NCBI GenBank assembly: GCA_049177155.1
Contig: CP185407.1
Span: forward strand, 372,001-436,000
Direction: 5' to 3'
Length of the DNA: 64,000 nucleotides
Origin: Hennigella sp049177155
GTDB taxonomy: Bacteria; Bacillota_I; Bacilli_A; Mycoplasmatales; Mycoplasmoidaceae
The notes beneath the pieces are model-generated. The model worked only from the letters and a program-made list of their open reading frames with translations. It was not told the DNA's origin and did not search any database. Made by a program: the position numbers and the translations under genes. This document shows positions 55,900-64,000 of this stretch, piece by piece (position 1 is the stretch's first letter; every line of letters begins with the position of its first letter).

Positions 55900-57552
55900 A
55901 TGAAAAACTATAGTGGTAAAACCATTTATGAAGGTTTTGCAACTGGTGAAATAAAAGTTTTATGTACTAGTGCAACACCTGCAACTAAAAAAGAATTTAC
56001 TAATGTAGATACTGAAATTTCACGTTTTTTACAAGCGCGTGAAAAAGAAATTGCTAAACTAGATAAGCTTTATGAAGAAACTAAAGCTAAACTAGGTGAA
56101 GACAAAGCTAAGCTTTTTGCTACTCACAAAATAATGGCTACTGATCTTGATTTTGAAGATGCAGTAAAGAAAGCCATTAGTGAACAACATATTGCTGAAG
56201 ATGCTGTAGCAACTGCTTCTAAAGAATTAGCTCATATGTTATCACAACTAGAAGATCCATATCTTAAAGCTAGATCTGCTGATGTTCTAGAAGTTGGTAA
56301 TGGAATTATCAATATCTTATTAGGTAGAGAAGATAATTACACTTTAACTAAACCGACTATCTTAGTTTGTGAAGATCTTGAATCAAGTGTAATTATGCAA
56401 TTTGATAAAACATTCTTAAAAGGATTTGTTTTAACAAAAGGTAACCCAACATCTCACGTTGCTATCTTTGCAAGATCTGGGGAACTACCATCTATTTGTA
56501 TGGCTAAAGATCTACCTCTTGGCCCAGAATTAAATGGTAAGAAAGCAATTCTTGACTCTGTTAAGGGAGAATTAATTCTTGATGTAACTGAAGTTGATGA
56601 AAAAGCTTATAGTGAAAAAGCTTCTGCTTTAACTCAACAAAAAGAACAATTAAAAGCTTTTATTGGTAAACCAACAGCAACTAAAGATGGTGTTAAAACT
56701 AAAATCTACTGCAACATTGCTTCTGCTGCTGATACAGCTGCTGTTAATGCTAATGATGCAGAAGGTATTGGTTGCTTTAGATCAGAATATGTTTATTTAA
56801 AACAAACTGATTATCCAACTGAAGATTATCAATTTGAAATTTATAAACAAGCACTAGAAACAATGAAAGGTAAAGAAGTTATTATCCGTACCTTTGATAT
56901 TGGTGCTGATAAGAAAGTTAGCTACTTCAACCTACCTGATGAAGCTAACCCAGCTTTAGGTTATAGATCTGTTCGTATCTGTTTAGATAAACCAGATATG
57001 TTTAAAACACAATTACGTGCCTTATACCGTGCTAGTGCCTTTGGCAAACTATCAATCATGGTACCAATGATTACTAATGTATCAGAAATAGATTTCTGCA
57101 AGAAATGTATTGCTGAAGTTAAAGCAGATTTAGATGCTAAGAAGATTCCTTATGGTAAAGATGTTAAATTAGGAATTATGATTGAAGTTCCTGCTGCAGC
57201 AGTTTGTGCTGATATCTTAGCACAACATGTTGACTTCTTCTCAATAGGAACAAATGACTTAACTCAATACACATTAGCTTGTGATAGAGTTAACCCAAAC
57301 TTATCTAAAGTTTATGACCCATACCATAAAGGTATTATGAGATTAATCAAGATGACTATTGAAGCAGCTCATAAATATGGTAAAGAAGTTGGTATGTGTG
57401 GTGAGCTTGCTAGAGATCCAAAGGTATTGCCATTATTAATTGCACTACATATTGATGAAATCTCACTATCTGCTCCATATGTATTGCAAACTAGAAAAGC
57501 AATTAGTGAACTAGATACGACAAAAATCAATATTGATGAATATGTAAAATAA
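55900..57552 (+). CDS. ptsI: PTS enzyme I
   Basis: EI takes phosphate from PEP and passes it to HPr His15. The 550-residue protein has the active-site His in KGNPTSHVAIFARS (about 180-193), PEP-binding IIRTFDIGADKK, GYRSVRI and GMCGELARD with the conserved Cys, all typical. It is slightly short of the usual 570. It ends the fruA-ptsH-ptsI operon. Confidence 0.96.
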   Translation: MKNYSGKTIYEGFATGEIKVLCTSATPATKKEFTNVDTEISRFLQAREKEIAKLDKLYEETKAKLGEDKAKLFATHKIMATDLDFEDAVKKAISEQHIAEDAVATASKELAHMLSQLEDPYLKARSADVLEVGNGIINILLGREDNYTLTKPTILVCEDLESSVIMQFDKTFLKGFVLTKGNPTSHVAIFARSGELPSICMAKDLPLGPELNGKKAILDSVKGELILDVTEVDEKAYSEKASALTQQKEQLKAFIGKPTATKDGVKTKIYCNIASAADTAAVNANDAEGIGCFRSEYVYLKQTDYPTEDYQFEIYKQALETMKGKEVIIRTFDIGADKKVSYFNLPDEANPALGYRSVRICLDKPDMFKTQLRALYRASAFGKLSIMVPMITNVSEIDFCKKCIAEVKADLDAKKIPYGKDVKLGIMIEVPAAAVCADILAQHVDFFSIGTNDLTQYTLACDRVNPNLSKVYDPYHKGIMRLIKMTIEAAHKYGKEVGMCGELARDPKVLPLLIALHIDEISLSAPYVLQTRKAISELDTTKINIDEYVK

Positions 57553-57577
57553 AAAAGAGCAAATTGCTCTTTTTTAT
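57551..57577 (+). terminator. Terminator after ptsI
   Basis: Long A/T-flanked hairpin with AGAGC / GCTCT at its core (57558 and 57566 region) and a T-run. Confidence 0.8.
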
Positions 57578-57581
57578 TATT

Positions 57582-58949
57582 CTATGCTTTAGTAAAGATG
57601 AAGCGAGGAGAATTACTATATTGGCCATTAGCTCAGAACATGATTTTCACCTTGCTTTTTTTGGATAATCCTTTTTTTAATAAGATTGATCCGTCTGCTT
57701 CAAAAGAATAATCTGTGCTTGGCGAAAGTTGTTGATCATCTAATGTAATAACAACAGAGTTTTCTTTAAAATAAACCGGTATATCACCATTAACAATATA
57801 CATTTTTCAGTTTTTGCCAAATGATCCTTTTCAATTAGCCATGTCTATTTCATATTTATGTCTTTGAATGTTATTAGTTCATTCACTTACCCCTGAATCC
57901 AAGAACTTCTCAGCAGGATAAGTAGTGCTTAACCCTGATACATTTCTATCATCGATTTTATATTTAGAATATGTTTTTGTTGGTATATATACAGCATCAA
58001 ATTTCCAAGTGTTGCCGTCTTGGTTTACCCCATCTATATGAAAACCTTCTTCATTAAATTCTTGAGCTTGTTGCAAATACAAGAAATTTTGATATCTATG
58101 TAGATAATCTAGTGACGTTCCTATATCACCAATCCTATTCGGAGCATCAGTACCATTGTATATTCTCATTAAAAATTGTTTTTTTCATTGTTTAGTTGTA
58201 TCTGTTGTATATTGTGAAAATGCATGACCAAACATTTGATCACCATTTGCATTATTTGGAAGCATTTCGGCTGAACTACCACCATAAAAATTAGGGTCTG
58301 ATAAATCTATAACTTCTAAATCGCTTGTTATATCGCTGTCAGTAGTTTCTTCAATTGGTTTAGTTGAATACCCAAAAACATATTGACCATATGTTGCACC
58401 AATATTGCCTGCACCAACAGACCTTATATTAGAAGGCAATTTAACATACTTTAGCTCCTTGTCTTGGAAGAATGATGCAAATCCTAAACTTTGTAATCCT
58501 CAACCATCATCATGACGCCCAAAAGGTGAAACTTCACCATTAACTCCATCATATCTTTCCCCTTCTATAATCACCTTTTCAAAAGGTGCACCATAGAATG
58601 CATATTCAGGGATTTCCTTGCATTTATACCCATCTTCGAACCTAAAGTTTTTAATAAAACTAGGCAGTGTAGTTTTCATTGTTTCTCTATCAACAAAAGC
58701 ATAAGGAGTAATGTATTCTACTTCCTTAGGGATTGTTAACGTATTACCCAAAACCTTTCTAATAGTTTTTTCAGGCACACCTTTAATCATCCCACCTAGA
58801 TACAATCTGCCATTACTATCACGTCACGTATTTAAGACATTCCAAATCGTAGCTGAACAACTAGTTAATGATACTAGTGGTGCCACTGTGGCTGCTGTAA
58901 CAGCTGTTGTAGCCAAAATAGGCATTAATAATTTTGTTTTTGTTTTCAT
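57582..58949 (-). CDS. BspA-like surface lipoprotein
   Basis: The 455-residue protein has lipobox APLVSLTSC at about 23-31. LRR_5-like elements include GNTLTIPKEVEYITPYAF, EIPEYAFYGAPFEKVIIEG and KELKYVKLPSNIRSVGAG. The C-terminal part is beta-rich with few repeats. Signature and signal resemble the lipoprotein at 46026-47609 and suggest a small family of host-contact proteins. A GGAGGAT site precedes the ATG. The intergenic DNA 58950-59173 contains a 26-bp A/T palindrome (58980-59005) and nothing else clear. Confidence 0.78.
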
Positions 58950-58979
58950 TGTTATCCTCCAGATAATCAATCTCTCACG

Positions 58980-59005
58980 AAAATTATATATATATATATA
59001 ATTTT
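58980..59005. repeat. 26-bp A/T palindrome with alternating TA core
   Basis: Perfect 13+13 palindrome (AAAATTATATATA and its complement), 31 nt before the 58949 start. This could be a promoter element or a site of length variation in a surface-gene promoter. It also scores as simple TA repeat. Confidence 0.4.
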
Positions 59006-59173
59006 TTCTTCACTATCTTTTGTCAAAAATGATTAAGAAATTGAAGAAAAAATTTCTGTCTTTTCTCTCCTAAATTTCCACAGCAAATCCTTAACTATTT
59101 TATTCTTGAAGTTAAATAAAATTTGTTTAACAAATTTTAAATTTCTTCACCTATAATAAAGTTAGGAGAAAAT

Positions 59174-59482
59174 ATGGCAAAGAGAAAAAAATCAAACCGT
59201 AAAGAACACCACGTTGTTCCTAATAAAGATGGTGGATGAGACGTTAAAATTAATAACGCTGGACACCGTACTTACCACACTAGAAAAAAATCAACTGCTA
59301 TTAAAAAAGCAAGAGCTATTTCAAGAAAACACAAAACTGAATTAGTAATTCATAATTCACATGGTCAAATTGAAACTAGCAACTCACATGATGTTGTAAG
59401 ACGTGGAAAACCAGGTCCTAAGAAACATCATAAGAAAACAGCTAAGAAACACCACAAAACTAAAAAGAGTCGTAGAAGATAA
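59174..59482 (+). CDS. DUF2188-like small basic protein with Lys/His-rich tail
   Basis: The 102-residue protein matches the DUF2188 pattern: EHHVVPNKDGGWDVKINNAG (about 11-30), TAIKKARAISRKHKTELVIHNSHGQI (about 41-66). The last 25 residues (PGPKKHHKKTAKKHHKTKK, then SRRR) are almost all Lys, His and Arg. This suggests a nucleic-acid-binding role, possibly nucleoid-associated. An AGGAG site lies upstream. It is flanked by terminators and is probably monocistronic. Confidence 0.8.
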
Positions 59483-59484
59483 TT

Positions 59485-59511
59485 AAAAAAGAGCTAATTG
59501 CTCTTTTTTTA
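59485..59511. terminator. Terminator between the DUF2188-like gene and a convergent lipoprotein gene
   Basis: Arms AAAAAAGAGC / GCTCTTTTTT (59485-59494, 59500-59509) with loop TAATT. Confidence 0.85.
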
Positions 59512-59979
59512 TTACGGTACACCGTCTATTTGAAATGTAAATCCTGCAGTGAATGGCTCAAAATCAGGATCATCATATCTAATCTCAACGTCTATTTTGC
59601 TTGTACCCTTTTCAATGTCACCTGGGTTAGTCGCAAAACCTGGATTAGATGTTAAATCTCATTCCCAATCTTTTGGTTGCCCATTTAATCATGTTTTGTA
59701 ATGAGTTGGGGCTATCGGGTTGTTAGAATGAACATCTATGATAAATATAAAGTGACCTTCTTGTGTAGGTGGTTCGCCTTCTCATTTGCCCATATCAATA
59801 TGGATATGATAAAGTTGACCAGCTACAATATCATGCTCTGCTATAAGCTTATCAGTTTCGCCACTATCTCATTCCATTTCGATATTTATCGCTTTACTGC
59901 AGGATGTTACAAACGGTGTAACAATAGCTGCTGTTGATCCAATAATTAATAATGGTAATAATTTGTGTTTAATTTTCAT
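59512..59979 (-). CDS. Small surface lipoprotein, unknown function
   Basis: The 155-residue protein has lipobox TPFVTSC at about 21-27 and a beta-rich domain, seemingly an immunoglobulin-like fold; no family is recognised. It has an AGGAGA site and starts 10 nt after the dCMP deaminase stop, so the two are probably co-transcribed. Confidence 0.75.
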
Positions 59980-59989
59980 AATTCTCTCC

Positions 59990-60475
59990 TTACTTCACTG
60001 TATGAATAATACTTCTACCAGTATATTTTCTTACTTTAACACCAGCAAGTTTTAATAAACGTTTACTTGCTTTTACTGGAATAGTATCAGCATATTTGTC
60101 TGATTCATAGACAACTTCTTTAATTCCTGTTTGAATGATGGCTTTAGCACATTCATTGCAAGGGAATAAATTGACATAGATGGTACATCCTTTTAAGCTA
60201 TGACCATCAATAGCATTTAAGATGGCATTGAATTCTGCATGGCAAACATATAGGTACTTATTGTTTAATGTACCAATATCTTTGTCTCAAGTTAATTTGT
60301 CTTCTGGGCAATGACGTGGCATACCATTGTAACCAATGGATACCACTTTATAGTCAGGACCAGCAATACATGCTCCAACTTGACTAGATGGATCTTTGCT
60401 TCTTAATGCAGACATTGAGGCAAGTCCCATAAAGAACTCGTCTCAAGAAATAATATCATGTGGTTTAGTTTTCAT
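59990..60475 (-). CDS. dCMP deaminase (ComEB-like)
   Basis: This enzyme makes dUMP from dCMP, feeding thymidylate synthesis. The 161-residue protein has the zinc motif [11 protein letters not shown] (HAE) and [11 protein letters not shown] (PCxxC). The early part [24 protein letters not shown] is typical for the family. An AGGAG site lies upstream. A partner dUTPase is at 49259. Confidence 0.9.
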
Positions 60476-60493
60476 AATACTCCTATTATAAAC

Positions 60494-61222
60494 TTATTTT
60501 AAGTTTATTTGTGCTAGTGTTTTACCTACTGGTTCATTAATTACTAGACTGGCTCTATTTTCTGCTCCAGTCTTGTCTCTATTGATAAGAATTAAGTTCT
60601 TACCACGGAAGTAATTAATAAGTCCTGCGGCTGGATAAACTGTTAAACTAGTGCCAGCAACAATTAATGTATCAGCATGAGCAATTGCATTCACTGCTCT
60701 ATCAATAGTAGCAGCATCTAATCCTTCATTGTATAAAACAACTTCTGGTTTAATAATGCCACCACAAGAACATGTTGGTATTCCTTTACCTTTAAATTTA
60801 ATAATATCTTTAGCGGAATAGAATTTATTACACTTAGTGCAGCGGTTTTTATGAACTGTTCCATGTAATTCATAAACATTCTTGCTACCAGCTAATTGGT
60901 GCAAACCATCAATGTTTTGTGTAACAATAGCTGTTACTTTACCTAACTTTTCTCATTTAGCTAATTGTTTATGAGCATCATTAGGTTTGATATTAAGGTC
61001 TAACATCTTAGCAAAATAGAAATCATAGAATTCTTTGGTTTTATCAAAGAAGAATTGGTGCGACAAGATTTGTTCTGGTGGATAATCAAACTTTTGGTTA
61101 TATAGTCCATCCTTTGATCGAAAGTCAGCAATTCCACTTTCAGTGCTAACCCCGGCACCACCAAAAAAGACAATGTTTTTTGATTGTTGTAATATTTGTT
61201 GTAATTGAGCGATTTTATCCAT
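60494..61222 (-). CDS. cobB: Sir2-family NAD-dependent protein deacylase
   Basis: The 242-residue protein has FFGGAGVSTESGIADFRS (about 19-36), TQNIDGLHQLAGS with the catalytic His in YELHGTVH, a zinc Cys4 set (CTKC...CSCG), and VAGTSLTVYPAAGL for NAD. It is a full sirtuin; the substrate is unknown. It ends 18 nt before the start of the dCMP deaminase, so it likely leads that minus-strand unit. UGA is Trp in QLAKWEKL. Confidence 0.94.
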
Positions 61223-61302
61223 ACTTAAATTATATATTTAAAATAATTGTCATAATTTCAATATATTATGTAAAATCTATATATTATTAGTGAGGTAACA
61301 AA

Positions 61303-62802
61303 ATGGCAAAGATATTAAAGGATGAAGCTCATACATTTAATGAATATTTACTTATTCCAGACTACTCTGGACCAGAAAATATTCCAAGTAAAGTAAGTTT
61401 AAAAACTCCATTAACAAAATTTAAAAAAGGTTCTAGCCCTAAGATCCAAATGAACATTCCTATGGTTAGTGCTATTATGCAATCTGTTTCTGGTGATAAA
61501 CTAGCAATAGCTTTAGCTAAAGAAGGTGGTGTAACATTTATCTTTGGTGCTCAATCAATTGCAAATGAAGCACAAATGGTTAGAAATGTTAAAGCTACTA
61601 AAGCAGGATTTGTAATTAGTGATTCTAACTTAAAAGAAACTGATACATTAGCAGATGTAATTGCTCTTAAGAGAAAAACAGGACATGAAACAATTGCTAT
61701 TACATCAGATGGAACATGTAATGGAAAACTATTAGGATTAGTTACATCTAAAGACTACCGTCCTAACCGTGTTCCATTAACAACTAAAGTTAAATCATTC
61801 ATGACACCATTAAAACATCTTGTTACTGCTTATGATGGTATCTCACTTGATAAAGCTAATGATTTAATCTGAGACAACAAGATTAACCAATTACCTATTT
61901 TAAGTAAGTCAGGTAATTTAAAATACTTAGTCTTTAGAAAAGACTATGATGAACACGAACTATATCCAAACGAATTACTAGATGCTAACAAACGTTATAT
62001 TGTTGGTGCTGGTATCAACACTAGAGACTACAAAGAAAGAGTTCCTGCATTAGTAAAAGCTGGAGTAGATGTTGTTTGTTTAGATAGTTCTGATGGTTTT
62101 ACTCAATGACAAGCAGACGCTATCAAATGAATCAAGAAAAACTATCCATCTCTACCAGTAGGTGCTGGTAACGTAGTAGATGGCAAAGGATTTAGATTCT
62201 TAGCTAAAGCTGGTGCTGACTTTATTAAAGTTGGTATTGGTGGTGGATCAATTTGTATTACAAGAGAAACAAAAGGTATTGGTCGTGGTCAAGCAACAGC
62301 AGTTATTGATGTTTGCCAAGAACGTGACAAATATTTAAAAGAAACTGGATACTATGTTCCGGTATGTTCAGATGGTGGTATTGTTTTAGACCATCACATT
62401 ACTCTTGCTTTAGCAATGGGTGCTGACTTTGTAATGTTAGGCAGATACTTTGCTAGATTTGATGAATCACCAAGTAACAAAGTAAACATCAATGGTACTT
62501 TCTATAAAGAATATTGAGGTGAAGGTTCAGCAAGAGCTAGAAACTGACAACGTTATGATTTAGGTGGCGATGCTAAACTTAAATTTGAAGAAGGTGTTGA
62601 CAGTTACGTACCTTATGCTGGTTGCTTAAGTGACAACGTTAGACTATCACTTGAAAAAGTTAAATCCACTATGTGTAACTGTGGCGCTTTAAGCATTAAG
62701 CAACTTCAAAAGAACTCAACTTTAACTCTTGTAAGTTCAACTTCTATTGTTGAAGGTGGAGCACACGACGTTGTATTAAAAGACAAAGTTAATACAAAAT
62801 AA
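61303..62802 (+). CDS. guaB: IMP dehydrogenase
   Basis: IMPDH converts IMP to XMP, the first committed step to GMP. The 499-residue protein has N-terminal [11 protein letters not shown], a CBS pair (about 95-220, including [11 protein letters not shown]), the barrel loop [23 protein letters not shown] with the catalytic Cys and the [12 protein letters not shown] flap. A GAGGT site lies upstream. It is alone between two intergenic gaps. Confidence 0.96.
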
Positions 62803-62809
62803 TAACTTT

Positions 62810-62840
62810 ACATAGACACGTTGTGTCTATGTTTTTTTAT
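62810..62840 (+). terminator. Terminator after guaB
   Basis: Arms ACATAGACAC / GTGTCTATGT (62810-62819, 62823-62832) with a 3-nt loop and a T-run. Confidence 0.9.
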
Positions 62841-62877
62841 TTTTATTTATATAATGAAGTCGAAGAGATAAACCAAT

Positions 62878-63351
62878 ATGAAGAAAAAGAATAAGAAATA
62901 TATTATTTTTCCTTGTTTAGCATGTGGAACTGCCCTTGCTTTTGCAATTCCAGTTCTATCGCAAATATCAAGTGGTCATATATCTATGGACTATTCTCAT
63001 CAAAGATGAGCAAAGATAACCGTACCAGATGAGACCACTTTTAAATATACATTCATCCTTGATGAAAAAATAGATGAAAATGCGCAAAAGATGGTTATGA
63101 CTGTTGAAGAATCACCATACCATAGTGATGCTGCTTGTATAGTAGAAATTTCTGATGATTATGAAGTAGATGAATCCAGAACGAGAATATATCAAAATAT
63201 TAGATTAGTGAGAAGAGATAAAGATTTTTTGCATTATTTTGATTATGCCTTTTTTGATATACATTTTGCTTTAGTAGATAGAGAAACAAATAGAGTCTTG
63301 TGAACTGATCGAATCGATACGTTAAGACTTCGTTATGAACCGGAATGATAG
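62878..63351 (+). CDS. Secreted or anchored protein of unknown function
   Basis: The 157-residue protein has an N-terminal hydrophobic segment with basic start (MKKKNKKYIIFPCLACGTA). No convincing lipobox is present, though Cys residues lie inside the hydrophobic run. The rest is beta-like and charged, with no known domain. It lies 7 nt before the third membrane paralog, suggesting an operon. Confidence 0.65.
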
Positions 63352-63358
63352 GTAGATT

Positions 63359-64000
63359 ATGAATGCTAGTTTAACTTTTAATCCTGCCGGAATTGCATTA
63401 TTGTTTCTATCTCTAGGCATTTGTGGAATAGAAATAGTTGCTAATAAATGAATCAGAAAGGTAACAAACACTTACTGATTCTGATTAGTATGATCTTTAT
63501 TATTTTTAATCTATGAAATTGTTATTTCATGATGAGCAAACTGAAATTTATTTGCTCATATTAGGTTACCAGACCGTTTATTAACTGTTTATGAATCAAC
63601 AGTTGTTTCTAAAGCATTACTATTAAACATTTGCCCATTTATGAGTTTTGCTTTGCCATTAACTCTTATTGCTGACCCAACAAGAAAAGCAGCACGAGCA
63701 TTGTCGCCTATGGCGCTTCTATCTAGTTTGGCTGCTTTGTTCTTTGACCTTACAACAAACTCTGATACTATGTTTACATGAAGATACATCTTCATAGGTA
63801 GACCAGCAACAACAGATTTATATTTCTTCTGTTTTGCTATGAATCTATTTATGGCTTTAGCTGTTGTTTTAAATACACCTAAGTTTGGTTGAAAAGGCGC
63901 AGCTTGGTCATTTACAACATTGTTTGGTTACTATGTCTACATCCACTTTATAGTTGCATTAACTGGTTGCCAATATCAAGTATCAGGAGCACGTTTAACA
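63359..64000 (+). CDS. Polytopic membrane protein, copy 3 of the family at 35981 and 36877 (cut by window edge)
   Basis: The 214 visible residues carry the family blocks SKALLLNICPFMSFAL and LIADPTRKAARALSPMALL, then LNTPKFGWKG. Similarity to copies 1 and 2 covers the whole visible length, but the helix after the AR motif diverges (LLSSLAAL instead of LIGGLI). The C-terminus lies beyond the window. Confidence 0.75.

Overview
This is a low-GC, gene-dense stretch of a mycoplasma-type (Mollicutes) chromosome. The main evidence is the genetic code. Dozens of unmistakable housekeeping genes (thrS, prfA, fusA, sufB, gap, pgk, pknB, pepF, fruA, guaB) are open end to end only if UGA is read as tryptophan, and those UGA positions fall where the families carry Trp. 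The release factor present is RF1 (PAT and GGQ motifs). No species is assigned. A complete SufCDSUB cluster, an EzrA-like protein, BspA-like leucine-rich lipoproteins and a PTS operon carrying its own ptsH and ptsI are notable for so small a genome.

Left arm (1-10950, all minus strand): a tightly coupled nucleoside-uptake operon reads tsaC/yrdC-like, an oversized BMP-family binding protein, a double ABC ATPase, permease A with a long charged C-terminal extension, a 971-residue Ala/Lys/Arg-rich protein, permease B, then upp (cut by the window edge). A 20-bp perfect palindrome sits at the predicted start of transcription.

Middle (11-24 kb, plus): ssb-like and thrS (editing site lost), a degenerate HAD protein, rpmE, prfA-prmC, a secreted protein, an amino-acid permease, ezrA-like, and the rpsL-rpsG-fusA operon. 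From 24.2 to 28.2 kb a 1330-residue lipoprotein lies on the minus strand. From 28.2 to 34.5 kb sufC-sufD-sufS-sufU-sufB-proS and a small membrane protein are packed with overlaps. On the minus strand rnhB, rbgA and two paralogous membrane proteins follow; a third paralog is at the right edge. Then come gap-pgk and gmk-rlmN-prpC-pknB-pepF on the plus strand, and hup on the minus strand.

Right part (45.8-64 kb): tRNA-Lys and tRNA-Leu, a leucine-rich lipoprotein, infC-rpmI-rplT behind a likely attenuator, a dimeric dUTPase, a YgjP-type metallopeptidase, a 15-residue repeat protein, a PepD-type dipeptidase, divergent manA, the fruA-ptsH-ptsI operon, more surface lipoproteins, a DUF2188-like basic protein, dCMP deaminase, a Sir2 deacetylase, guaB and two membrane or secreted proteins.

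Together the genes describe a parasite or commensal that imports nucleosides, amino acids and hexoses, runs glycolysis, makes Fe-S clusters (RlmN is a visible client) and displays lipoproteins. Several plus-strand genes have a TATAAT box so close to the start codon, with no Shine-Dalgarno sequence, that leaderless transcription is likely.
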